A stretch of DNA of 5,613 bases, from the NCBI GenBank assembly GCA_934276695.1, contig CAKQTF010000082.1:1-5613 (forward strand). The letters are read 5' to 3'. Of the stretch, positions 1-5,571 are shown piece after piece. The notes beneath the pieces are model-generated. The model was not told the DNA's origin. It saw only the letters and a list, made by a program, of their open reading frames with translations, and made no database searches. The DNA comes from an uncultured Spirochaetales bacterium. GTDB lineage: Bacteria > Spirochaetota > Spirochaetia > Sphaerochaetales > Sphaerochaetaceae. A program made the translations under genes and the position numbers. Position 1 is the stretch's first letter; the number at the start of each line of letters is the position of its first letter.

Positions 1-1
1 C

Positions 2-493
2 TTATATAACAATCCTGGAAGGACCGGATACGGAATGAGCCAGAGCCTTGTTGAGAGTCTATGCCATGATGTCCCGAACATCGTCGGAATGAAGGACAGC
101 TCCGGCAATCTTACGGAGACAGAGGAGTTCATCAGAAGAAACAGCGATGTCGGCTTCCGCGTTTTCTGCGGAAAGGATACGCTGATCTATGCAGGCCTCT
201 GTGTAGGCGCTGTCGGAGCCGTATGCTCAACTGCAAATTTCCTGCCTGAGCTTGTCTGCTCAATCTATGACAGATATGAAGCAGGGGATATAAAAGGCTC
301 ACTTGATTCGCAGTTTGTCCTGAATCCTATCCGTCTTGAGATGGATAAGTCTTCCTTCCCGGTGGCAACAAAGGATTATGGCAATCTTCTTGGGAGGAAT
401 CTCGGAAAGCCATACAGGCCTAATCTTCCTTCTCCGGAGAAGCAGCAGAATGGTCTGAAGGACCAGCTGATCAGAGCTGGATTCCTGAAATAG
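2..493 (+). CDS. DapA-family class I aldolase/dehydratase, C-terminal part (5' end outside window)
   Basis: The reading frame is open from the first bases of the window to a TAG at 491-493 and encodes the last 163 residues of a protein whose family is usually about 295-300 residues, so roughly 130 N-terminal residues lie upstream. The visible part opens with the family's YNxPxRTG motif (LYNNPGRTG). It continues with the Schiff-base lysine in VGMKDSSGN (Lys31 of the fragment, codon 92-94) and then the barrel segment FCGKDTLIYAGLCVGAVGAVC. Members of this TIM-barrel family make or cleave 2-keto acids through a lysine-pyruvate imine; they include dihydrodipicolinate synthase, 2-keto-3-deoxy sugar-acid aldolases and ketodeoxyglucarate dehydratase. 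The substrate cannot be read from this fragment. The next gene, garR, starts 18 bases downstream, which suggests a sugar-acid aldolase rather than lysine biosynthesis. The internal ATG at 35 is not a credible start, because conserved motif residues precede it. Confidence 0.9.
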   Translation, partial: LYNNPGRTGYGMSQSLVESLCHDVPNIVGMKDSSGNLTETEEFIRRNSDVGFRVFCGKDTLIYAGLCVGAVGAVCSTANFLPELVCSIYDRYEAGDIKGSLDSQFVLNPIRLEMDKSSFPVATKDYGNLLGRNLGKPYRPNLPSPEKQQNGLKDQLIRAGFLK

Positions 494-511
494 TATAGCG
501 AGGTATCAGAT

Positions 512-1399
512 ATGAAAGTCGGTTTTATCGGTCTTGGAATAATGGGCCGTCCTATGGCAAAGAACCTGATCAAAGCAGGTTATGAGCTTATTGTTAATAC
601 CCATAATGAGGCAACAATGGATGAATTCGCAGCCCTCGGTGCTGTGAAAGCAAAGAACGGTGCAGAGGTTGCTGCCCAGTCAGATGTTGTCATCACTATG
701 CTTCCTAACAGCCCGCAGGTGACAGAAGTGGCTCTTGGAAAAGGCGGGATCATCGAAGGGGCAAGGAAAGGCCTTGTCCTCATTGATATGTCATCAATTG
801 ATCCGGTTGAGACGAGGAAGATAGCATCTGCGCTTGATGCAGCTGGCATCGATATGCTTGATGCTCCTGTCTCCGGCGGCGAGCCTAAGGCAATTGATGG
901 GACGCTGTCTGTCATGGTCGGCGGGAAGAAGGAGACATTTGAGCGCTTCTATGATCTTCTGATGGCAATGGCTGGCTCTGCTGTCTATGTCGGTGAAATC
1001 GGATCCGGGAATATCGCAAAGCTTGCTAACCAGATAATCGTTGCATGCAACATAGCTGCAATGAGTGAGGCTCTCTCTTTTGCAACAAAGGCAGGAGCAG
1101 ATCCACAGCTTGTATTTGAGGCAATCAAAGGCGGACTTGCTGGATCCACTGTCCTCAATGCAAAGGCTCCTATGGTCCTTTCAAGGAACTTCAAGCCTGG
1201 ATTCAGGATTGAGCTCCATATCAAGGACCTTACTAATGCGCTTAATGCTGCTCATGCAATATCAGCACCTGTACCTCTTACAGGCGAGGTTATGGAAATG
1301 ATGCAGACACTTAAGGTGATGGGATGCGAGAAGGATGACCACAGTGCTTTAGCTAAGTACTATGAGCTTCTCTCTGGCGTCACAATCGAAAGCAGATAA
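512..1399 (+). CDS. garR: Tartronate semialdehyde reductase (2-hydroxy-3-oxopropionate reductase)
   Basis: This is a cytosolic enzyme of 295 residues that reduces tartronate semialdehyde to D-glycerate with NAD(P)H, in aldarate or glyoxylate catabolism. It belongs to the beta-hydroxyacid dehydrogenase family and is full length. The N-terminal Rossmann domain carries the dinucleotide loop GLGIMG (Gly7, Gly9, Gly12). Next comes ITMLPNSPQV (61-70), then the substrate-binding signature DAPVSGGEPKA (117-127). The catalytic lysine is Lys170 in GSGNIAKLANQ, and the helical C-terminal domain contains HIKDLTNAL (236-244). From memory the sequence closely resembles E. coli GarR/GlxR over its whole length, including PNSP, SGGEPKAIDGTLSVMVGG and AGSTVL, which separates it from 3-hydroxyisobutyrate dehydrogenases. 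The start is supported by GAGG at 500-503, eight bases before the ATG. It is probably co-transcribed with the DapA-family gene 18 bases upstream, and an intrinsic terminator follows. GarR and GlxR orthologues cannot be told apart here. Confidence 0.93.
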   Translation: MKVGFIGLGIMGRPMAKNLIKAGYELIVNTHNEATMDEFAALGAVKAKNGAEVAAQSDVVITMLPNSPQVTEVALGKGGIIEGARKGLVLIDMSSIDPVETRKIASALDAAGIDMLDAPVSGGEPKAIDGTLSVMVGGKKETFERFYDLLMAMAGSAVYVGEIGSGNIAKLANQIIVACNIAAMSEALSFATKAGADPQLVFEAIKGGLAGSTVLNAKAPMVLSRNFKPGFRIELHIKDLTNALNAAHAISAPVPLTGEVMEMMQTLKVMGCEKDDHSALAKYYELLSGVTIESR

Positions 1400-1422
1400 T
1401 CCATTTCTGCTTTTTCCTCCTT

Positions 1423-1463
1423 CAGCCTTTTCTGATAATCCCCTGGAAAAGGCTGTCTTTTTT
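1423..1463 (+). terminator. Rho-independent terminator after garR
   Basis: A perfect 10-bp inverted repeat, CAGCCTTTTC (1423-1432) and GAAAAGGCTG (1446-1455), is separated by a 13-base loop and followed by TCTTTTTT (1456-1463). It lies 23 bases after the garR stop codon and before the hydrolase gene, so it should end the DapA-family/garR transcript and separate it from the next gene. Confidence 0.85.
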
Positions 1464-1468
1464 CTCTC

Positions 1469-1474
1469 TATAAT
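1469..1474 (+). promoter_or_regulatory. Possible -10 element for the hydrolase gene
   Basis: An exact TATAAT lies directly after the garR terminator and 14 bases before the AAGGAG ribosome binding site, where a promoter for an independently transcribed hydrolase gene is expected. No convincing -35 hexamer is seen 16-18 bases upstream, since that stretch is the terminator stem and T-run. The call rests on the -10 and the position alone. Confidence 0.3.
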
Positions 1475-1487
1475 CCGTATCTGTATT

Positions 1488-1493
1488 AAGGAG
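1488..1493 (+). promoter_or_regulatory. Ribosome binding site that decides the hydrolase start
   Basis: AAGGAG is a strong Shine-Dalgarno match. It sits only one base before the ATG at 1495, too close for initiation there, but 13 bases before the in-frame ATG at 1507. That spacing is long but usable, so 1507 is preferred as the start. Confidence 0.55.
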
Positions 1494-1506
1494 CATGGCT
1501 TGGGAT

Positions 1507-2106
1507 ATGAAGCTGTTTGTATATGTTCATGGGAGAGGAGGCTCTGCTGAGGATGCTGGACGATATGGCGCGCTTTTCCCGGAAAGCCATGTAATCGGAT
1601 TTGATTACAGGTCAGATAAGCCATGGGAGGCTGGAATGGAGTTCCCGGTGTTCTTCAGAGGCTGCCGCAGCGGATATGATTCCGTATCTGTGATTGCCGA
1701 AAGTATAGGTGCTTTCCTTGCTATGTCATCGCTTGATGCATCGCTTGTGGACAGGGCTTATCTGATCTCTCCTGTAGTAAGCATGGAGAAGCTGATTCTA
1801 GGCATGATGAGGCATGATGGCATCAGTGAGAAGGAGCTTTCGGAACGGCATGAGATACTGGCGGAAAGCGGTGAGATGCTGTCGTGGGAATACTTATGCT
1901 ATGTCAGGGATAATCCGATCCAGTGGAATGTTCCTTCATCTATTCTGTATGGAGAGAATGATGATCTCACATCTTATGATGATATCTTGGCATTCGCAGC
2001 TGAAGCCGGTGCGGAGCTGACTGTGATGAAGGGCGGTGAGCACTGGTTCCACACTGAGAGTGAGCTTGATTTCCTTGATAGATGGCTGATCCGTTCAGCT
2101 ATGTGA
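1507..2106 (+). CDS. Small alpha/beta hydrolase
   Basis: This is a predicted cytosolic protein of 199 residues with a minimal alpha/beta-hydrolase fold. The first strand runs into the oxyanion-type HGRGG motif (His8-Gly12). The nucleophile elbow is AESIGAF with Ser66. The acid is probably Asp152 or Asp153 in YGENDDL, and the histidine is His179 in KGGEHWFH, with His182 as the alternative. All three catalytic positions are therefore in the usual order. It resembles short uncharacterised hydrolases common in Firmicutes, and no substrate can be assigned. The product starting at Met1507 begins MKLFVYVHG, which fits a strand-first N-terminus; starting at 1495 would add four residues (MAWD) but places the ribosome binding site one base from the start. 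The 3' end lies in a direct repeat and overlaps the end of the opposing MATE remnant by 12 bases. The last nine codons and the stop recur at 3708-3737. There is no signal peptide. Confidence 0.85.
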   Translation: MKLFVYVHGRGGSAEDAGRYGALFPESHVIGFDYRSDKPWEAGMEFPVFFRGCRSGYDSVSVIAESIGAFLAMSSLDASLVDRAYLISPVVSMEKLILGMMRHDGISEKELSERHEILAESGEMLSWEYLCYVRDNPIQWNVPSSILYGENDDLTSYDDILAFAAEAGAELTVMKGGEHWFHTESELDFLDRWLIRSAM

Positions 2107-2439
2107 CCGGTCCTTTCCAGGGCCTTTTATATATGACTGGATGAAATATGCTATTCCCACAGCATCTGCAATAGCCCACCCGATAGGGATAGACAGCCAT
2201 ATTGCCCTTGGTCCATACACCGGAGAGAGCGTATATGACAGCAGCACTCTTGACCCGAGAGAAAGCACAGTCAGTATGATTGACATCTGAGGCTTCTCTA
2301 TTGCCCTGTAGAAGCCATACAGCATGAAGAGTATACCTATGCCGATATAGAAGATGCCCTCTGTCCTGAGGTATTCTGCTCCGATAGCTATGATCCCAGC
2401 TTCGCTTTCTGTTGTGAATACTGCAATAAGCTCTGGTGC
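2095..2439 (-). pseudogene. Orphan C-terminal fragment of the MATE transporter (duplicate)
   Basis: On the minus strand this encodes the last 114 residues of the MATE pump whose intact copy lies at 3726-5078 (residues 337-450, starting APELIAVF). The only protein differences are Gln for Arg at residue 437 and His for Tyr at residue 449. Everything before residue 337 is missing, including the N-terminal half with the transport-defining helices, so it cannot act as a pump. The frame stays open across the junction into the insert up to an ATG at 2491-2493. A nearer in-frame ATG at 2473-2475 overlaps the stop of the upstream ATP-binding-protein fragment as ATGA, so a 126-residue membrane peptide with about three or four helices could be made by translational coupling. 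No good ribosome binding site is visible, and it is most simply a by-product of the duplication. Confidence 0.85.
2109..2128 (+). terminator. Weak intrinsic terminator after the hydrolase gene
   Basis: GGTCC (2109-2113) can pair with GGGCC (2120-2124) through five base pairs including one G-U, around a six-base loop, and TTTT follows at 2125-2128. It begins three bases after the hydrolase stop but lies inside the opposing MATE reading frame, encoding its KGPGKD tail. The same structure is repeated at 3740-3759. The stem is short, so this is tentative. Confidence 0.35.
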
Positions 2440-2471
2440 TATGATAATCAGATTATATAGAAAAAGGGATT

Positions 2472-3557
2472 TCATTTCTTGATTAATTGCCATTTCGCAT
2501 ATCTATTTGTTCCGTATGCTACAATTATTTTTTCATTCTTCATAGTTTGTAGAAGATTGGATACTTTCTTTAACTTTTGATTATCATCCAATATTTCTGG
2601 CAGTGCTTTCTCTATGATATCCACTAGTTCTTGTCTGCTGGCTTCTCCCATGGATTCCAGGGCTTTAATAATCAACTGTTTGCAGATATCATCATCTAAA
2701 CCTTTGTTTCTAATATAAGTAGCTTTCTGTCCAACAATATCTGCTACTTTAAATGATACAAATATATTTGGGTAACGCCCTTCAACAAGCCCTTGTTTTT
2801 TCAAGTATTTAAAGCTTTCTCTTGAGACAACCTTACGTTTCTGGACTTGATCTAATAAGAAAACAGTTCTCATATCTAAGTTGCCATTAGAATGTAGTAA
2901 TTGGGTATAATTCTTGTCTAATATTTTCCCATACACCGTGACCGAAACTCGGTTTGCTACATTTAAGTCATATGTAGGCAGAGGAAAGCATTTATCTTTC
3001 TGTATCTGATATATTGTTGGAATTCCCATTGAATTTGTATCTATCATATACAAATTAACCATTGCATTGCATAAGAATACATTTCTGTAATATGGAGGTT
3101 TATAGCCAGGCTCAAGCGCTTGTTCTATTGTTTCAGGAATGAAGGTTCCCTCATTAAGGAAAACCAGCTTATCTTCAAACTCTTCGACATTGATTTTTCC
3201 ACGTAAGCGGTAATCCTGATGTGCAATGCAGTTATTTATAATCTCTTTTATCAATTCGGGCTCGTATTGATCAACCTCGTCAGGAAATAATGTCTGCTGT
3301 CCCGCAATATACCTATACTTTATATTTCTTATTTTAGAATAGACTTTATCAACAGCTAAAAGCATTGGCATGTCAAAATGCTCATACGTTTTTACAGATT
3401 TATCCGCATTATACAATGTCCATGTGATTCTTGGGATAAATCCATCAAAATAGTGTGCAGATTCACTATTTCCAAGCAAAAGTAATGCTGTTCTGGTTAT
3501 TTTCCCTTTTATAGTAATTCCTGCTTTATTTAATTCTTCAATATCCGATAGGAATTT
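2472..3557 (-). pseudogene. 5'-truncated AlbA_2/HATPase_c_4-type ATP-binding regulator
   Basis: The frame matches the large family of putative transcriptional regulators with an N-terminal AlbA_2 (Schlafen-like) domain, a GHKL-like ATPase module and C-terminal winged helices. The protein is readable in frame up to 3557, where a TAG at 3558-3560 interrupts it. The family linker GKITRTALLLLGNSESAHY is present, but the AlbA_2 domain before it, usually 150-200 residues, is gone. The first possible start is a TTG at 3477-3479 (335 residues) with no ribosome binding site. Numbered from there, an N-box-like ELIKEIINNCIAHQDY (Glu79, Asn82/83, His87, Asp89) is followed by LNEG (108-111), the counterpart of the usual NPG. 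Helix-turn-helix-like segments lie near 204-245 and 266-333. Full-length relatives are thought to be ATP-dependent regulators and are common in accessory regions. A stable shorter product from the TTG cannot be excluded, but a gene remnant is more likely. Confidence 0.75.
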
Positions 3558-3568
3558 CTATGACTAAA

Positions 3569-3601
3569 TTCTAGAACTATTCTAGAACTATTCTAGAACT
3601 A
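3569..3601. repeat. Three tandem 11-bp repeats (iteron-like)
   Basis: Three perfect copies of TTCTAGAACTA run head to tail at 3569-3579, 3580-3590 and 3591-3601. Each contains the 8-bp palindrome TTCTAGAA, so identical faces recur about once per helical turn. The array is framed by CTAAATT (3564-3570) and its reverse complement AATTTAG (3601-3607), making the whole 44-base block an imperfect palindrome. It lies 9 bases beyond the end of the truncated ATP-binding-protein frame, on its 5' side. An operator or replication/partition-type iteron for a dimeric protein is possible; the binding partner is unknown. Confidence 0.9.
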
Positions 3602-3705
3602 ATTTAGCTGATTAGTAGTCTTAGTATAAGTAACAGAAAAGAAAATATGGATTTCAAGAAATAATTCTATAGCAATAATTAGCTCTTCACATTTTAAAAA
3701 CTAAA
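3602..3705. other. AT-rich non-coding stretch
   Basis: About 100 bases between the 11-bp repeat array and repeat copy B contain no credible reading frame on either strand and no well-spaced promoter that I can support. It may be leftover upstream sequence from the source of the insert. Confidence 0.5.
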
Positions 3706-4070
3706 TTGACAGATGGCTGATCCGTTCAGCTGTATGACCGGTCCTTTCCAGGGCCTTTTATATACGACCGGATGAAATATGCTATTCCCACAGCATCTGC
3801 AATAGCCCACCCGATAGGGATAGACAGCCATATTGCCCTTGGTCCATACACCGGAGAGAGCGTATATGACAGCAGCACTCTTGACCCGAGAGAAAGCACA
3901 GTCAGTATGATTGACATCTGAGGCTTCTCTATTGCCCTGTAGAAGCCATACAGCATGAAGAGTATACCTATGCCGATATAGAAGATGCCCTCTGTCCTGA
4001 GGTATTCTGCTCCGATAGCTATGATCCCAGCTTCGCTTTCTGTTGTGAATACTGCAATAAGCTCTGGTGC
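3706..4070. repeat. Direct repeat copy B: hydrolase 3' tail plus MATE 3' end
   Basis: This is the second copy of the 365-bp unit at 2075-2439, in the same orientation. Here it forms the native 3' end of the intact MATE gene, and the similarity to copy A ends at codon 337 of that gene. It also carries a nine-codon hydrolase remnant and a repeat of the weak GGTCC/GGGCC hairpin (3740-3759). The five differences from copy A all fall between 3710 and 3769. Confidence 0.95.
3708..3737 (+). pseudogene. Nine-codon 3' remnant of the alpha/beta hydrolase gene
   Basis: The bases read DRWLIRSAV and a TGA stop, matching the DRWLIRSAM stop of the intact gene at 2077-2106. The GAT/GAC change is silent and ATG has become GTA. 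The rest of the gene is absent upstream, where the AT-rich insert ends. The remnant shows that the repeated unit was copied across the hydrolase/MATE junction rather than from the MATE gene alone. Confidence 0.8.
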
Positions 4071-5078
4071 CAGGATGAATATGAGGATGCTTATTGCAAT
4101 GCAGAACAGTGCAACGCATATTGCAGCGCTTGCCGTTCCCCTGATTATTCTTCTCTTATTCCCGGCTCCATGATTCTGTGCGGCAAAGGTTGAGTATGCA
4201 TTCCCGAAATCCTGTGCTGGCATATAAGCAATGGCATCTATCTTCACTCCGGCAGCGAAAGCTGCCATTACAGCTGTGCCGAAGCTGTTCACGATTCCCT
4301 GTACCATCAGTATTCCGAAGTTCATTACAGACTGCTGGAGTGCTGTCATTGATGATAGAGATATCAGCGGTCTGATATGCTCCGCGCTGAAGAAGCAGTC
4401 ATCTTTTCCTGGAATCATCTTCTTATATTTAATGACTGTATAGATCATGAGGGCTGCGGCAGACAGATACTGCGAGATCACAGTTGCTTCAGCAGCTCCG
4501 CGCACTCCTCTTCCAAGCTTCAGGATGAATGCCAGATCGAGTGCAATATTGAGTGCGGCAGAGAATGCCAATGCAGAGATCGGAGCCATTGAGTTTCCGA
4601 TTGATCTCAGGAATGCGGCTGTGTAATTCGTTATGAATGATGCGGCAATCCCAAGAAAGATCACTGAAAGATAATCATTCATCAATGGCGCAACGCTCTC
4701 TGGTATATTCATAAGCCTTATGAATGAATTGAGCAGAATGAAAGAAAGGACATTGAGAATGGCAGATAGCGCAGCAGTCATTGTGAATGACTGGAAAATG
4801 GATACTCTGAGGGCTTTGGTGTCCTCTCTGCCGTAAAGTATTGAGAAATAGGCGCCGCATCCCATTGTCAGCCCGATGATGATGCTTGTGATGAATGTCA
4901 TCAGAGTGAATGAGGAGCCGACGCCTGCAAGAGCCTCTGCTCCGAGATATCTTCCGACTATGACAGTATCTGCAATGTTGTAGAGCTGCTGCAGCAGATT
5001 GCCGAGGAACATCGGAAGAGTGAAGATGAGAAGGCTTTTTGCAATCGGACCTTCTGTAAGCTTTATCTCCATGCTCAT
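3726..5078 (-). CDS. MATE-family multidrug efflux transporter
   Basis: This is an inner-membrane protein of 450 residues, the normal length for this family, with about twelve hydrophobic helices. It is predicted to export cationic drugs or metabolites in exchange for Na+ or H+. The N-terminal half has the typical entry LTEGPIAKSLLIFTLPMFLGN (7-27), then LYNIADTVIVGRYLG (32-45), LRSIGNS (157-163) and NIALDLAFI (177-185). The second half has FGNAYSTFAAQNHGAGN (291-307), the mark of MATE/NorM-type pumps. The substrate cannot be inferred. The ATG at 5076-5078 overlaps the TGA of the upstream membrane-protein gene as ATGA. No Shine-Dalgarno is visible, so translational coupling is likely; Met3 is an alternative start. 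The 3' end lies in a direct repeat, its last 114 codons are duplicated at 2095-2439, and its stop lies inside the hydrolase remnant. Confidence 0.93.
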   Translation of the reverse strand: MSMEIKLTEGPIAKSLLIFTLPMFLGNLLQQLYNIADTVIVGRYLGAEALAGVGSSFTLMTFITSIIIGLTMGCGAYFSILYGREDTKALRVSIFQSFTMTAALSAILNVLSFILLNSFIRLMNIPESVAPLMNDYLSVIFLGIAASFITNYTAAFLRSIGNSMAPISALAFSAALNIALDLAFILKLGRGVRGAAEATVISQYLSAAALMIYTVIKYKKMIPGKDDCFFSAEHIRPLISLSSMTALQQSVMNFGILMVQGIVNSFGTAVMAAFAAGVKIDAIAYMPAQDFGNAYSTFAAQNHGAGNKRRIIRGTASAAICVALFCIAISILIFILAPELIAVFTTESEAGIIAIGAEYLRTEGIFYIGIGILFMLYGFYRAIEKPQMSIILTVLSLGSRVLLSYTLSPVYGPRAIWLSIPIGWAIADAVGIAYFIRSYIKGPGKDRSYS

Positions 5079-5539
5079 GATGATATGCCGCTGGTGTATT
5101 TCCTCTCATGCTCTGCGCTTCTTATGCTTATTGTGATGTGTGCAGGTGCAAACAGGAGCAGGAAGGCAATAAGCGGCCAGTTCCTGTCAATGAGCGCAGA
5201 GGAGAGGAACATAATAGAGGGAAGCACTGATAGCATCACAGCACGCAGCATCCCAGGCCTGTTCCATAACAGTATCCACAGAACGATGTAGGCTGCAAGG
5301 AATAGTCCGGGAACGATATATGACAGCACGCTCTCTGCCTTTATGTCACCAAGCCTGATCACATAGAAGAACATGGTGCCGTATCTTCCGGTTCTCTCAG
5401 CCATCTCAAGAGGCCTGCTGCGGTACTCCGGTATCTTCTCATCCTTATTCTCTGCATCCTTCCTTGCCTGGAACATCACGCTTGGGATCAGCATTATGAT
5501 GATGAAGATCAGATTGATATGATAGAAAGAGAATGACAT
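5075..5539 (-). CDS. Four-helix membrane protein of unknown function
   Basis: The protein has 154 residues with hydrophobic segments near 7-23, 72-93, 98-117 and 120-139. A charged loop (24-55) contains LEMAERTGRYG, followed by FFYVIRLGD. The helix 3 to 4 region, LPSIMFLSSALIDRNWPLIAF (106-126), ends in HITIS. This pattern resembles small uncharacterised membrane proteins that I associate with Firmicutes, but I cannot name the family or a function. Its TGA overlaps the start of the MATE gene by four bases, so the two are very probably one operon and translated together. The ATG at 5537-5539 has no clear ribosome binding site. It is not obviously a regulator or a secondary transporter on its own. 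Confidence 0.8.
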   Translation of the reverse strand: MSFSFYHINLIFIIIMLIPSVMFQARKDAENKDEKIPEYRSRPLEMAERTGRYGTMFFYVIRLGDIKAESVLSYIVPGLFLAAYIVLWILLWNRPGMLRAVMLSVLPSIMFLSSALIDRNWPLIAFLLLFAPAHITISIRSAEHERKYTSGISS

Positions 5540-5571
5540 GATGACATTGTAGCAGAATAAGGGACTGCTAT

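Larger units (their letters stand above)
2075..2439. repeat. Direct repeat copy A: hydrolase 3' end plus MATE 3' end
   Basis: These 365 bases recur in the same orientation at 3706-4070, a constant offset of 1631. By eye there are five differences, at 2079, 2101, 2103, 2134 and 2138; from 2139 to 2439 the copies are identical. The unit spans the last nine codons and stop of the hydrolase gene and the last 114 codons of the convergent MATE gene, so it contains the ancestral junction between these genes. Similarity stops abruptly after 2439, where the AT-rich insert begins. Confidence 0.95.
2440..3705. other. AT-rich inserted segment between the direct repeats
   Basis: These 1266 bases separate the two 365-bp repeats and break up the ancestral hydrolase/MATE junction. 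Base composition is visibly richer in A and T than in the flanking genes. It contains a 5'-truncated ATP-binding-protein gene on the minus strand (to 3557) and about 145 non-coding bases with an 11-bp iteron-like array. No transposase, integrase, terminal inverted repeats or short target-site duplication is seen, so it is not a recognisable insertion sequence. Foreign origin is inferred from composition and the truncated gene. Confidence 0.75.

Noticed and set aside
580..915. Minus-strand open frame opposite garR, with similar ones at 985-1224 and 376-573
   Set aside because: These are antisense to conserved coding sequence and have serine- and alanine-rich chance composition. They lack ribosome binding sites and recognisable motifs.
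1362..1550. Plus-strand open frame across the garR end, the terminator and the start of the hydrolase gene
   Set aside because: It reads through a clear intrinsic terminator hairpin and its T-run and overlaps two real genes in another frame.
3569..3601. CRISPR-like array
   Set aside because: The three 11-bp units are contiguous without spacers and much shorter than CRISPR repeats, and no cas gene is present.
2440..3705. Insertion sequence or transposon
   Set aside because: The ends show no terminal inverted repeats, no transposase or recombinase is encoded, and the flanking duplication of 365 bp is far longer than a target-site duplication.
3706..3734. TTGACA at 3706-3711 as a -35 element
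   Set aside because: No acceptable -10 hexamer lies 16-18 bases downstream, and the motif is part of the duplicated hydrolase coding tail, which reads TTGATA in copy A.
3694..4119. Minus-strand 141-codon frame in the MATE 3' region, and the 144-codon frame at 4675-5109
   Set aside because: Both are out-of-frame shadows of the MATE gene with basic, histidine- and arginine-rich chance translations.
5550..5570. Hairpin TAGCAG/CTGCTA between the window-edge frame and the membrane-protein gene
   Set aside because: The six-base stem with a nine-base loop has no T-run on either strand, so it cannot be supported as a terminator.
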